64,000 bases of DNA from an uncultured Alphaproteobacteria bacterium (GCA_902537235.1 CACBAO010000008.1:1-64000), one strand, 5' to 3'; counted from the first letter of the stretch, positions 17,496 through 26,595 are shown. A program made the numbers and translations. Notes: generated by a model from the sequence alone, not told the origin.

Positions 17496-17831
17496 CTAAT
17501 TTGATAGTTGATCAAAGGCCTCCAATGCCTTTGCACTATATGTTATTGAGGGACCACCACCCATATATGAGCTCATGCTCAGAGCTTCAACAAATTCCTC
17601 TCTTGTTGCCCCTAAACGAACTAAATGTTCAACGTGTAGTCCTATGCAACTCTCACACCTGACAGCAACTGAAATACCAAGCGCAATAAATTCCTTGGTT
17701 TTTTCACTCAAATGTCCATTCTTCTTTGCATCTTTACCCATAACTCCAAAACCTTCAAACGTAGCTGGGGTTTCCTTTTGAAATTTTGAAAACAATTGTT
17801 TGGTGTCGGCAGTTAATTTTTTCCAGTCCAT
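17496..17831 (-). CDS. Carboxymuconolactone decarboxylase / AhpD-like protein
   Basis: 111 residues. The CxxC plus His motif of the AhpD-like fold is CESCIGLHVEH near residues 59-69, and the helices after it (GATREEFVEAL) fit the family. Members act as alkylhydroperoxidase-type reductases or as decarboxylases, and the retained CxxC favours a redox role. It is the first gene of a tight minus-strand trio with the 2OG oxygenase and the M29/NicX-like protein. It follows the ABC permease by 82 bases on the same strand. Confidence 0.88.
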   Translation of the reverse strand: MDWKKLTADTKQLFSKFQKETPATFEGFGVMGKDAKKNGHLSEKTKEFIALGISVAVRCESCIGLHVEHLVRLGATREEFVEALSMSSYMGGGPSITYSAKALEAFDQLSN

Positions 17832-17913
17832 ATCTTATCTTTCTTTGCTAACGTTACCTAAAGTCTAATTTTTTTCACATTTTATTCAATAGTTCATAAT
17901 TTCCAAAATGGTC

Positions 17914-18684
17914 TTAGCTAGTGGCGCTTTCATTGGATCCAAGCTTTTTCTCCAAATATCTTACCCCAAAGCTAATAAGCAACACTAGAATTAGATACTC
18001 AAAAATTAAAAGTGTGTAGATCTCTAAAGGACGGTATTCTGTTACAACTATCTCGTTTGCTCTCCTTGTTAACTCTTGCATCCCAATAACAGAAGCGAAT
18101 GCAGACATTTTTACAATATAGATGAATTGGTTTGCCAGTGGAGGTAGAATTCTTCTCAATGCCTGGGGCATGATCACATACCTCATGGTTTGGTAATAGT
18201 TTAGGCCAATAGTTTTTGCGGCTTCAGTTTGTCCTTTAGAAATGGATTGTATGCCAGCCCTATAAATTTCTGCAGTGAATGCACTATCCGAAATTGCTAA
18301 TGTGATAATTGCGCCCCAGAAAGCATCAATATTGGCATCTATGCCCATTGACTTTAAAATGACAGGAAGTCCGTAAAACACCCAGAACAACATTGGTAAC
18401 AAAGGAATGGACCTAATAAATTCTACATAGACTCTATTGAATAGTTTTAGCAGTTTATTGTCGGACATTGCTGGTAATGCTACAACAAGGCCAATAAAAA
18501 TTGATAAAAAGGCAGCAATTATTGATAAAAGTATTGTTGAGTAAAATCCTCCAGCCAAAAATTTTATATTTGTCCACCCAGCTTTAGTAGAAGGGTCAAT
18601 TACATACCACCCCCAAGTGCCTTCGGGCGACGAGCAGCTTCCTAAAGTAAAAAAAATAAGAAATAATATTAAAATACGAAACAT
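17914..18684 (-). CDS. Polar amino acid ABC transporter permease
   Basis: 256 residues from the ATG at 18684, which starts 7 bases after the ATPase stop; an upstream ATG at 18792 lies within the ATPase gene. The protein has an N-terminal hydrophobic helix, a periplasmic loop (about 18-45), then the His/Glu/Gln-type permease core. That core includes FIRSIPLLPMLFWVFYG and the EAA loop (AAKTIGLNYYQTMRYVIMPQALRRILPPL). The N-terminus FFTLGSCSS resembles a lipobox with C17, unusual for a permease. Only one permease gene is present, so the channel is probably a homodimer. It works with the ATPase upstream and the divergent binding protein at 19615. Confidence 0.9.
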   Translation of the reverse strand: MFRILILFLIFFTLGSCSSPEGTWGWYVIDPSTKAGWTNIKFLAGGFYSTILLSIIAAFLSIFIGLVVALPAMSDNKLLKLFNRVYVEFIRSIPLLPMLFWVFYGLPVILKSMGIDANIDAFWGAIITLAISDSAFTAEIYRAGIQSISKGQTEAAKTIGLNYYQTMRYVIMPQALRRILPPLANQFIYIVKMSAFASVIGMQELTRRANEIVVTEYRPLEIYTLLIFEYLILVLLISFGVRYLEKKLGSNESATS

Positions 18685-18691
18685 TGTTAAA

Positions 18692-19432
18692 TCAGTGGTG
18701 TAGTATTTGTTTAAGAAATTTTTTGCATCTTGCAGTTTGGGGTTTTTTAAAAAACATTCCGGGGCTGTTCTGCTCAACAATTGATCCACCATCCATGAAT
18801 ATTATTCGATCGGCAACTTTTTTAGCAAAACCCATTTCATGGGTAACAACAACCATAGTCATTCCTTCTCGGGCTAAATCTACTATTACTTCTAAGACCT
18901 CTGAAATCATCTCGGGATCCAGAGCAGATGTAGGTTCGTCGAATAGCATAAGTTTTGGCTCCATGCAAAGCGCTCGGGCAATTGCAACTCTCTGTTGCTG
19001 GCCTCCCGATAGCTGATTTGGCTTTTTTAACGCTTGTTCTGGTATTTTTACTCTCTCCAAAAGTTTTCTTGCACGAGTCTCTGCATCCTTTTCTGATAAT
19101 CCTAGTGACTTTACAGGCCCTAGTTTTAAGTTTTCAATGACTGAGAGGTGAGGGAACAAATTAAATTGTTGAAAAACCATTCCTATATGAAAATCAGAAA
19201 CAAAACTTTCTTTTGTAGGATTTTGAGAGTTGCCTGATATTGATATTTTCCCCTCATCAAAGTCTTCAAGGCCATTAATGCATCTTATAAGCGTAGATTT
19301 ACCTGATCCTGAGGGGCCACAAATAACAACTTTTTCACCATGTTTGATATTAAGGTCTATGGTATCGAGGGCTTTAAAGTCTTTAAATGATTTTGTTAGT
19401 CCTTGTATTTCGACTGCAAATGTATTTTCCAA
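18692..19432 (-). CDS. Polar amino acid ABC transporter ATP-binding protein
   Basis: 246 residues from a TTG at 19432. GAGGCGGG lies about 7 bases before it, and translation begins [15 protein letters not shown] as in GlnQ/HisP-like ATPases. An in-frame ATG at 19525 would add 31 basic, low-complexity residues and is less likely. The Walker A is GPSGSGKST (39-47), and Q-loop [11 protein letters not shown], signature LSGGQQQR, Walker [13 protein letters not shown] and the switch His in VTHEMGFA are intact. It heads a unit with the permease and is divergent from the binding protein over a gap of 182 bases. Confidence 0.92.
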   Translation of the reverse strand: MENTFAVEIQGLTKSFKDFKALDTIDLNIKHGEKVVICGPSGSGKSTLIRCINGLEDFDEGKISISGNSQNPTKESFVSDFHIGMVFQQFNLFPHLSVIENLKLGPVKSLGLSEKDAETRARKLLERVKIPEQALKKPNQLSGGQQQRVAIARALCMEPKLMLFDEPTSALDPEMISEVLEVIVDLAREGMTMVVVTHEMGFAKKVADRIIFMDGGSIVEQNSPGMFFKKPQTARCKKFLKQILHH

Positions 19433-19614
19433 TTTATACCCGCCTCTGTGTGAAATTTTGCGTTTTGCCCTTTTTAGCTTAACCGCATGACAATACTTAA
19501 AGCAACTCCTTGTTCTTAGTTGCATATTTCTTGGTTGTACTTATAGTGTTATTGTCAAAATAAGTTGTTTTTATAAACTAAAAATATTGGTTTTAATACC
19601 TTAGGGAGATTTTA

Positions 19615-20388
19615 ATGAAAGTTTTAAGAATTATTTTTATTACACTGATGAGCATGGTTCTTGTCGTTGGTGGCGTAAGCGCGGAGTCAGCGCTTAACCA
19701 AATATTAAGTAGTGGCAAACTAAAAGCAGGGACCACAGGTGACTTTAACCCCTTCACGGTTAGGGATCCAGCGACTAATAAATACAAAGGTTATGACATT
19801 GACATAATGACCGAGTTAGCAAATGACCTAGGAGTAGAAATCGAATTTGTCCCAACAGACTGGAAGACAATAGTAAATGGCGTAGTCGCAGGGAAATACC
19901 ATATAACAGGTTCAGCGTCTATCAAGCCTTCAAGAATGAAAGCCGCAGGTTTTTCTGAAAGTTACATGGCTGTTAACTTCAAACCTTTTACTACATCTGA
20001 TAAAGTAGGGCAGTTTAATGGTTGGGACTCCATCAATAAAGATGGAGTAAAGGTTGCTACCACTCTTGGAACCGCTATGGAGCCCTTAGTTAAGGGTTGG
20101 TTTCCAAATGCCAGCATAAAAAGCGTTGAGGCTCCCGCTAGAGGGTATCAGGAAGTATTAGCAGGGAGAGCGGATGTTTTTGTTACATCTAACTTGGAAG
20201 GCTCTACTCTTAAGGCAAAGTATTCAAATGTTAAAGAAATTAGTATAGATGCACCGCGTTCACCAACTCCACTTGCTATGTTGCTTCCTCAAAATGACCA
20301 AGTGTGGATTAATTTTGTTAACCACTGGATAGAAATAAAGAAGGCAAAAGGCTTTTTTAAGAAAACTGCCGAAAAGTGGGGCCTGTAG
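19615..20388 (+). CDS. Polar amino acid ABC transporter substrate-binding protein
   Basis: 257 residues with a clear signal peptide (hydrophobic 5-20, cleavage after VSA near 23). The mature part is a type II periplasmic binding fold: LKAGTTGDFNPFTV, KGYDIDIMTELANDLGVEIEFVPTD and the ITGSASIKPSRMKAAGFSESY segment where the ligand Arg sits. It also resembles periplasmic cyclohexadienyl dehydratase (PheC), but the divergent ATPase and permease genes argue for uptake. AGGGAG precedes the ATG by 6 bases. A hairpin follows the stop codon. The ligand is unknown. Confidence 0.9.
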   Translation: MKVLRIIFITLMSMVLVVGGVSAESALNQILSSGKLKAGTTGDFNPFTVRDPATNKYKGYDIDIMTELANDLGVEIEFVPTDWKTIVNGVVAGKYHITGSASIKPSRMKAAGFSESYMAVNFKPFTTSDKVGQFNGWDSINKDGVKVATTLGTAMEPLVKGWFPNASIKSVEAPARGYQEVLAGRADVFVTSNLEGSTLKAKYSNVKEISIDAPRSPTPLAMLLPQNDQVWINFVNHWIEIKKAKGFFKKTAEKWGL

Positions 20389-20400
20389 TCTGATTTTTCT

Positions 20401-20423
20401 GAAGGGCGGTACAGCCGCCCTTC
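20401..20423 (+). terminator. Hairpin after the binding protein gene (attenuator or terminator)
   Basis: A perfect 9-base-pair stem, GAAGGGCGG at 20401-20409 and CCGCCCTTC at 20415-20423, with a 5-base loop. It is GC-rich in an AT-rich region and lies 12 bases after the stop codon. The following bases are TATTAA without a long T run, so partial termination or mRNA 3'-end protection is as likely as full termination. Confidence 0.7.
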
Positions 20424-20443
20424 TATTAACGGAGCTTTTTAAA

Positions 20444-21022
20444 ATGTCGTCTTGGATAAAGATGCTTTCTGATGAAATGGCTGACGCTGAACTTAAGCAG
20501 GCTTTGGATGAAGCAAGAACCCCTCACGGAACAGTTGATAATGTTCTAAGGGTCCACTCATTAAGACCTAATACTATGAAAGGCCATATGGCACTTTATA
20601 AAAGCTGTTTGCACGATGATACAAATACATTGCCAGAATGGTTACAAGAAACTATCAGCTCATATGTATCTATTTTAAATTCATGTGAATATTCTCTTTT
20701 AAATCATTGGAAAAACGCTGAATTTTTAATTCGTGATAAAGAAAAGAGTAATAAGATTTATTTTTCATTGAAAAATAGAAAACCACAAGATTGTTTCACA
20801 GGACTTGAACTTGCTTTGATGCAGTATGCAGAAAAACTGACCTTAAGACCGAGCGATATTAAAAGAGCTGATGTGGATAATTTAAGAACTGCGGGTTTAG
20901 ATGATGGGCAGATATTAGAAGCTAATCAGATCATTTGTTATTTTAATTATGTGAATAGAAGTATAAATGGGCTAGGGGTTACCAATGAAGGCGACATTAT
21001 AGGATATTACAAAGATGATTAA
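20444..21022 (+). CDS. Peroxidase-related / carboxymuconolactone decarboxylase-like protein lacking the second Cys
   Basis: 192 residues. VDNVLRVHSLRPNTMKGHMALYKSCL, then SSYVSILNSCEYSLLNHWKNA, match the AhpD-like 'uncharacterised peroxidase-related enzyme' family. There the motif is normally CEYC..HH; here the second Cys is Ser (C84-E-Y-S), which would prevent the usual dithiol chemistry. It begins 20 bases after the hairpin behind the amino acid binding protein gene and overlaps the next gene by 8 bases. A non-redox role is possible. Confidence 0.75.
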   Translation: MSSWIKMLSDEMADAELKQALDEARTPHGTVDNVLRVHSLRPNTMKGHMALYKSCLHDDTNTLPEWLQETISSYVSILNSCEYSLLNHWKNAEFLIRDKEKSNKIYFSLKNRKPQDCFTGLELALMQYAEKLTLRPSDIKRADVDNLRTAGLDDGQILEANQIICYFNYVNRSINGLGVTNEGDIIGYYKDD

Positions 21023-21653
21023 CGCAATTACAATTATTAAGAAAAAACAAGGACTAACATATGAAAAGTTCCAGAATTACTGGAAAAATGAACATGCCAA
21101 AATTGTTACTAGATCGCCACTAGTGGGAACCTATGTTCAATCTCACCCAATATATAATAACGAATTGACGTTTGAAGATACTATCGATGGTATTGCGGAA
21201 ATATGGTTTGAAGACACAAATGCAATGCGTTTTTTAGCTGCCACTAAGGAATATAAAGATATTCAGGACGATGAAAACGTCTTTATTGATGGCAGTGCTG
21301 TAAGGTTAATCATTGCCGAGGATATAATAACTGTTGAAGGTGACGTTTCAGACTACAAGCTTATAATTTTTATGAATAAATCTAGTAATGTTGAATTAAC
21401 AGACTTTAGAAATGATTTAGTTGATAAGGCATCTCACTACTCCAAAAAAAATCTAAATAGGGTGAAAGTAAGTTTGCCAAAAATAGCAGGCTACAAGGGT
21501 GATAAAAGTCCTGCTTGGGATGCTATTTTAACTTTTTGGTTAGACTTCGAAGTCGATCAACAGTATGTACACGAAGTATTAAGAGATTTTTCTTCTTTTT
21601 CCAAAAATATCATTGCAAAATTATGTAATTCGGTAGTAGTACAGGAAAAATAA
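21015..21653 (+). CDS. EthD domain-containing protein
   Basis: 212 residues. The N-terminal half (INAITIIKKKQGLTYEKFQNYWKNEHAKIV, then YVQSHPIYN and FDGIAEIWFE-like text) is an EthD dimeric alpha-beta barrel domain. The second half (DYKLIIFMNKSSNVELTDF onward) looks like a degenerate second copy. EthD proteins accompany degradation pathways of ethers, aromatics and quinones without a settled catalytic role. The 8-base overlap with the AhpD-like gene implies coupled translation. Confidence 0.75.
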   Translation: MINAITIIKKKQGLTYEKFQNYWKNEHAKIVTRSPLVGTYVQSHPIYNNELTFEDTIDGIAEIWFEDTNAMRFLAATKEYKDIQDDENVFIDGSAVRLIIAEDIITVEGDVSDYKLIIFMNKSSNVELTDFRNDLVDKASHYSKKNLNRVKVSLPKIAGYKGDKSPAWDAILTFWLDFEVDQQYVHEVLRDFSSFSKNIIAKLCNSVVVQEK

Positions 21654-21662
21654 TTGAAAAAG

Positions 21663-23498
21663 CTACTCGGGCAAACCAGCAAGTCGCATGCCTTCAATCA
21701 TTAATTCTTTAATTTCGTTGTTTAAATCGGGAGCCACACTTTTATAGTCGTCCATTGTTTTTATTTCGGGCCGTTCTTTTTGATATTTTAATAGCCATTC
21801 TTTACTTTCCGAAACCTTACCTTGATGAGCTAACACAGATGCTTTGAAACCAAAATATCTACTATGATTATTTTCCCTCATCTCCCGATCTAAAGACTGA
21901 TTGGCTTTTTCCCAATCACGATTACCAAGATGACAGAAAAATATAACAGTCTCTCCATAATCTTCTCCTAGCGGGTCAACTTCAGCTGCTCTAGTAAAGG
22001 CGTCAATTGCTGCATTAAAGTCTTTGCCCTCTTCTAATAAATTCATCCCTTTGGCCATTAAAGATCGAGAATGATGCGGATTAACCTCTAAAGCTTTATT
22101 TACATATTCTGTAAATCTATTCTTATCCTCGTCAAAAAACGCCATAAAACCCATATTCATTATTGAGTCGGGATTTTGGGGATCTAGTTGAAATGCTTTT
22201 TCAGTGAACTCCCTAAACTTTTTTTCATTTTCTGATCTTTTATCCTGAACTGACGATTCAAAAATTAGAAAATTATGAGCTTGAGCTAACAAGTTGAATG
22301 CAGAACTGTGATTTGGGTCTAATGCAGTTGCTTTCTCTCCATGCTCGATCGATTTAGTTATATTAAGTAGTTTTTCTTCAGTTGTTTTTGCTGCATTCAT
22401 AAGTGCATAAGAGTTAACAGCTTGCAAATACTCATCCCAGCTGCTGAGAGCATTCATCTCACGATCAGTTAACTTTTTCCTTTCGTTGGTAATAACTGCT
22501 GGACTAATTAACGCTGCGGATTTTTGTGAAACTTCATCCTGAACTTCAAAGACATCATCTAATGATCGATCCCATGTTTGTGACCAAATTTGTGTATCTT
22601 CAACAGCATCTGTAAGCTTTGCCATTATCCTAACTTTATTGCCACCTTTTCTAATACTTCCTTGAACTAAATAACTTACACCCAACTCAGAAGCTATTTT
22701 TTGAGTGGGGTCCTTTGTGTCTTTGTAAGCGAGTACCGAATTAATTGAAATAATTGGGAATGTTTTTAACTTAGATAGATACGAAATAATGTCCTCAGTA
22801 ATCCCATCAACAAAGAAATCTTGCTCGGGATCGTTGCTTAAATTCAAAAAAGGAAGTACTGCTACTGATGGCGCTTTACTTGTTTTTGTAATTTTTTCAG
22901 CTGCAGCCTCTGCAAGTTTTTTGTCATTTTTTTCTCGAACTTTAAGATCAGGATCCGCAATATCATAGGCATGAACCTCAGTGTTTTTAACTTTTTGTTC
23001 TCCAAGATCATTGAATAGCAGTTCTGTTTTTTTATTTACAAAGTCAACTATGCTTTTTGATACACATATCCCATTGGGTTGTGAAAGAGCCTCAAGTCTC
23101 GCGGCTACATTTACACCTTCACCGTAAAGATTATCTCCTTCAATTATCACATCACCCATATTCAAACCTATCCGGAAGCTCATTTGGGATTCTTTAGAAA
23201 CTGACTTATTTCTCTCTTTAATTAATTTTTGAAATTCATTAGCACAAACCACAGCAGAGACGGCACTCTGAAATTCAGCTAATACAGAATCTCCTGCCGT
23301 ATTAAAAATTCTTCCACCATGTTCTTCAAAAAGTTTATCTAAGATTTCCTGGCAAGCTCTAAAGCTACGTAAGGTTTCTTCTTCATTTACTTCCATAGAT
23401 TTGCTAAAACCAACAACGTCAGTAACAAAAATAACTGCGATTTTTCTGTCTATGTCTTGCTGAGATGATTTATTTAATTGAACAACGTTTTCTGCCAT
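21663..23498 (-). CDS. Class III adenylate/guanylate cyclase domain fused to TolB-like and TPR regions
   Basis: 611 residues. The cyclase homology domain spans about 15-190, with metal aspartates in FVTDVVGFSK and NTAGDSVLAEF and with GVNVAARLEALSQPNGICVS near the end. The next region (about 210-330, VAVLPFLNLSNDPEQDFFVDGITEDI, then YLVQGSIRKGGNKVRI) is the FlgO/TolB amino-terminal-like domain. From about 350 to the end come TPR-like helices. No membrane segment is visible. This architecture is common in alphaproteobacteria. The cyclase part is probably active but its purine choice is unclear. It is the second class III cyclase in the window. Confidence 0.9.
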   Translation of the reverse strand: MAENVVQLNKSSQQDIDRKIAVIFVTDVVGFSKSMEVNEEETLRSFRACQEILDKLFEEHGGRIFNTAGDSVLAEFQSAVSAVVCANEFQKLIKERNKSVSKESQMSFRIGLNMGDVIIEGDNLYGEGVNVAARLEALSQPNGICVSKSIVDFVNKKTELLFNDLGEQKVKNTEVHAYDIADPDLKVREKNDKKLAEAAAEKITKTSKAPSVAVLPFLNLSNDPEQDFFVDGITEDIISYLSKLKTFPIISINSVLAYKDTKDPTQKIASELGVSYLVQGSIRKGGNKVRIMAKLTDAVEDTQIWSQTWDRSLDDVFEVQDEVSQKSAALISPAVITNERKKLTDREMNALSSWDEYLQAVNSYALMNAAKTTEEKLLNITKSIEHGEKATALDPNHSSAFNLLAQAHNFLIFESSVQDKRSENEKKFREFTEKAFQLDPQNPDSIMNMGFMAFFDEDKNRFTEYVNKALEVNPHHSRSLMAKGMNLLEEGKDFNAAIDAFTRAAEVDPLGEDYGETVIFFCHLGNRDWEKANQSLDREMRENNHSRYFGFKASVLAHQGKVSESKEWLLKYQKERPEIKTMDDYKSVAPDLNNEIKELMIEGMRLAGLPE

Positions 23499-23592
23499 GT
23501 AAAGTCCTTAAAATATACCTTTAACACTTTAATCTTTTTTCTCTCAAAGTCACGAACTTAGAATAGATTTTTATAATTAAGTTTTAGAAGTA

Positions 23593-24951
23593 TCAAATCT
23601 TTAGGCGTTCCAAAGAAGATTTTTTTTCACTCTTAATTTTAACAAATCTAAAAAAAAGAAGGATAGAACAAACTAATAAACCTAGTCCAATGCCGTAATA
23701 AACTCCTGAGCCGGCCAATGAAGTCTTTTGAGAAAGAAAATATGCAGCAGGGATACCTATAGTCCAATAAGAAAAAAAAGAAATTATGAAGGGTTTCTTT
23801 GTATCTGAGAAGCCTCTTAAAAGTGCAGCGAAAAGTATTTGTCCGCTGTCTGCTAAATGGAAAAAACAGCCAACAAAAAGAAAAATTCCTGCATAAAATG
23901 CAACTATATCCACATTTAAATCATTACTATTTAAAAACAAAGAGATTATAAAATCACCAAAAAATATTATTAGGAAGGTATTTAGAAGTGCCCACCCAAG
24001 ACCAAGAATATAGACAGAAGAGGCTGCTTGGTCCAACTTGCTTAAATCATTGGCTCCTATTGTTTTGGCAACAATGACCGTACCGGCTTGAGAGATTCCC
24101 AAGGGTATCATGAAAAAAAGTGCGAAAACTGTTATGGAAATACCGTGGGCTGCTAATTCTACGTTACCAATCCAACCCATTAAAATAGAGGCGAATGAAA
24201 ACATTCCACTTTCGGCCATAATTGTCAAACATATCGGCCAACCGAGCTTGAAAAGATTTTTAAAGATTTCAGCATCGAAAACAAAAAAATCTTTAAAAAT
24301 TTGCTTTTCTTTCAAATCGGAAAGATGAATGTACAAAAGCCCAGAGATCATCATGCAAATACTGGTTAAAAGTGAAGAACAAGCGACGCCAGTGATCCCT
24401 AATTCCGGGAGTCCAAAGTTGCCAAAGATAAATAGATAATTAAATATAAAGTTCGTGATTAAGCCCAAGATAGAAATGAAAAGAACAACTTGCTGCTTTT
24501 TTACGGATATCAAAAATGCCTTTATTACATATGTGAGTAGTAAAAATGGCATCATCCACTGAACTATTTGAATATATTCAGATACTATTTCAACAATGTA
24601 TTCATCCTGTTCTAAAAATGTAAGAAATGCTGAAGTTTTGTTCACTAAAGCCAAACCAAACAAGGAAAAGGCAAAAACTAGCCAAAGACCCATTCTGAAA
24701 TTAATTCTAAGTGCTTCCGTATCGTCCTTGCCAAAAGCTCTTGATACATTTGTAATAACAGCTAGTGAAAAACCAGTAAGAGTTATATAGATAAAGAAAA
24801 GGCATGTATGTCCAAGAGTTAAGGCAGCTAATTCATTCGTCCCATACCAACCAATCATTGCAACGTCGGTTAGCCCCAAGCCTAACTGAGCTATTTGTGC
24901 GATGATTAATGGTAAAGATAGCTTAAAAGTTGATAGTAGATGTTCTCTCAA
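23593..24951 (-). CDS. MATE family efflux transporter (NorM-like)
   Basis: 452 residues with about twelve hydrophobic segments. The N-terminal MATE pattern LSLPLIIAQIAQLGLGLTDVAMIGWYG and the second-half repeat (KLGWPICLTIMAESGMFSFASILMGWIGNVELAAHGI) are clear. It would be a cation-coupled drug or metabolite exporter in the inner membrane. No regulator gene adjoins it. Confidence 0.9.
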   Translation of the reverse strand: MREHLLSTFKLSLPLIIAQIAQLGLGLTDVAMIGWYGTNELAALTLGHTCLFFIYITLTGFSLAVITNVSRAFGKDDTEALRINFRMGLWLVFAFSLFGLALVNKTSAFLTFLEQDEYIVEIVSEYIQIVQWMMPFLLLTYVIKAFLISVKKQQVVLFISILGLITNFIFNYLFIFGNFGLPELGITGVACSSLLTSICMMISGLLYIHLSDLKEKQIFKDFFVFDAEIFKNLFKLGWPICLTIMAESGMFSFASILMGWIGNVELAAHGISITVFALFFMIPLGISQAGTVIVAKTIGANDLSKLDQAASSVYILGLGWALLNTFLIIFFGDFIISLFLNSNDLNVDIVAFYAGIFLFVGCFFHLADSGQILFAALLRGFSDTKKPFIISFFSYWTIGIPAAYFLSQKTSLAGSGVYYGIGLGLLVCSILLFFRFVKIKSEKKSSLERLKI

Positions 24952-24994
24952 TTGCGTATCACAATTGTACTATAAAATTGATTAAGAAAATGGC

Positions 24995-25291
24995 CTACTC
25001 TGCCGCCTCGACATACCTAAATTCACGAATGGCTGCCCCGTCCAAAGCTCTTAGTGCTTCTTGGTATCCTTCGCTATTATAGCCATTTTCTGCGTGTTCT
25101 AAGCTTTCCCACTCCAAAACAACTGTTCTCGTTTTTTCACCACTTTCTTTTGTCATAACAGGAATTCCTCTAGCAAGAAACTTGCCCCCAGCCCCTTTAA
25201 TTGCTGGACCTGCCAAAGCTGCGTATTTTGCCAACTTTTCTTCGTCAGAAATTGATTTATAGATAACTACTTGATAGATTTTTTTTGACAT
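24995..25291 (-). CDS. DUF1330 family protein
   Basis: 98 residues. YQVVIYKSISDEEKLAKYAALAGPAIKGAGGKFLARG then VVLEWESLEHAENGYNSEGYQEAL is the DUF1330 dimeric ferredoxin-like (NipSnap/ABM-like) pattern. No catalytic function is established. A T-rich AAAATTTC-free leader with AGGAT before the ATG supports the start. It is divergent from the GAF protein gene. Confidence 0.85.
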   Translation of the reverse strand: MSKKIYQVVIYKSISDEEKLAKYAALAGPAIKGAGGKFLARGIPVMTKESGEKTRTVVLEWESLEHAENGYNSEGYQEALRALDGAAIREFRYVEAAE

Positions 25292-25419
25292 TTTATCCTC
25301 TTAAAAATTGTTTGTTCAAATTTAAGAACAATATCGAACTTTGTATACTAATACTTTAAGATAAAGTTGAATAAATAGTTTTTTAGTTTACAATCCATAC
25401 TGTTGAAAAGGAGAGAATA

Positions 25420-26241
25420 ATGTCAGTAGGATTAGCGCCAAGACCCGCAAATGAAGAACAACGAGCAAAGGCAGTTGTGAAGACGGGTTTGATCGAAAGC
25501 CCCAATCCAGATTTATTTCAGGTATATTGTGATTTAGCAAAAGACATAACAGGTTTTACAGACGCAACTTTCAGCCTGTACGATGGTGAAATGCAGTGTG
25601 CGATCGCAATGACTGGGAGAGAAACTGAAGAGTGGAAACCTGGTAGTAAAAACTTACGTACAGAGCACAATATTTGCTCATTCGTTTTGTTAGACACTGA
25701 ACCATTGTTAATGCATGATATATCTAAAGACCCTGTTTGGAAATCGCATCCAAAGGCTGAATCTTGGGGATACGCTGGATTTCCTGTCGTAAACAAAGAC
25801 AATTATGCACTAGGAACACTCTGTATGTTCGATAGAAGTGGGCCAAGGTCGTTAAACGAGGGTCAAGTCCAGCTTGTGAAAAAGATCAGTAGTAGTATTG
25901 CTCATCTGTTGGATGTAAAAACTGAACAAAAGCAAATGACATCGCAAAACATGCTAGAAGCGATTACAAAGTTCAAAAAGTATAATGAGTCCTTAAGCAT
26001 TGACGATTTTGAATGTTTTGTGTCGTTATCGGCTGGACTGAAACAAGCTGATTCTAAAATAGCAATTCTTGCTGAGGCTGGCCTTTGTGAACTAAATGCC
26101 TCAGGAGATACTAAAATTACAGCTGAAGGTATCGAGTTACAGAGGGAAATGCGGCTTGAGGCAAGACTGATGAAAAAGGTGAAAATAACTGGTGATGATG
26201 CGAGCGTGATGATAGACGAAATGATGAAGGAGTTGAACTAG
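25420..26241 (+). CDS. GAF domain-containing protein
   Basis: 273 residues. One GAF domain occupies about 25-165, with TDATFSLYDGEMQCAIAMTG, NICSFVLLDTEPLLMHDI and the YAGFPVVNKDNYALGTLCMFD stretch typical of cytosolic GAF sensors. The C-terminal third is helical without an output domain such as HisKA, GGDEF or HTH. It may therefore work by protein contact with the small protein encoded 4 bases downstream. AAAAGGAGAG lies before the ATG, a strong ribosome binding site. Confidence 0.85.
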   Translation: MSVGLAPRPANEEQRAKAVVKTGLIESPNPDLFQVYCDLAKDITGFTDATFSLYDGEMQCAIAMTGRETEEWKPGSKNLRTEHNICSFVLLDTEPLLMHDISKDPVWKSHPKAESWGYAGFPVVNKDNYALGTLCMFDRSGPRSLNEGQVQLVKKISSSIAHLLDVKTEQKQMTSQNMLEAITKFKKYNESLSIDDFECFVSLSAGLKQADSKIAILAEAGLCELNASGDTKITAEGIELQREMRLEARLMKKVKITGDDASVMIDEMMKELN

Positions 26242-26245
26242 AACA

Positions 26246-26566
26246 ATGTATGCAAAAGTATACAATTTAAAATTTCCTGGCCTCAGCGAAGCAAAGGTTG
26301 CAGCTACTTTTTGCTCTGAAAACCTCGGAAAAAAAATAGTAGCTTTCAATATTAGATCATTGAATATTTCGATCGGTCAATGCGGAAGTGTTTCTATTTC
26401 ACTAAAGTTTGAAACTGGAGGCGATTTAAAAAAATTTGAAGAGCATTCTACAGGGTTTTTTAGTGAGCTAAAGGATACCTTTGTTTACAAGGAGACCAAT
26501 TTTTCTGGAATTTTTGTTTATAATTATGACTCGGAAATTACATCTACCGAGCTTTCAGTTAACTAA
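26246..26566 (+). CDS. Hypothetical protein, partner of the GAF protein
   Basis: 106 residues, no family recognised. It begins 4 bases after the GAF gene, so the two are almost certainly co-translated. The text (LSEAKVAATFCSENLGKKIVAFNI, SVSISLKFETGGDLKKFEE) suggests a small alpha/beta ferredoxin-like fold, similar in feel to stress-responsive or NipSnap-like barrels. There is no signal peptide or metal motif. Confidence 0.6.
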   Translation: MYAKVYNLKFPGLSEAKVAATFCSENLGKKIVAFNIRSLNISIGQCGSVSISLKFETGGDLKKFEEHSTGFFSELKDTFVYKETNFSGIFVYNYDSEITSTELSVN

Positions 26567-26595
26567 ATGCGCTCCTTATAATCTTTGGGTAAACT

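Noticed and set aside
18685-18792. A longer permease start at the ATG at 18792.
   Set aside because: The extension lies inside the ATPase gene and encodes residues unlike any permease N-terminus.
19433-19525. A longer ATPase start at the ATG at 19525.
   Set aside because: The added residues are basic and unlike the family. The TTG at 19432 has a much better ribosome binding site.
19552-19577. TTGTCA and TATAAA ahead of the amino acid binding protein gene.
   Set aside because: The spacer is only 14 bases and the shifted -10 TAAACT is weak, so no promoter is called.
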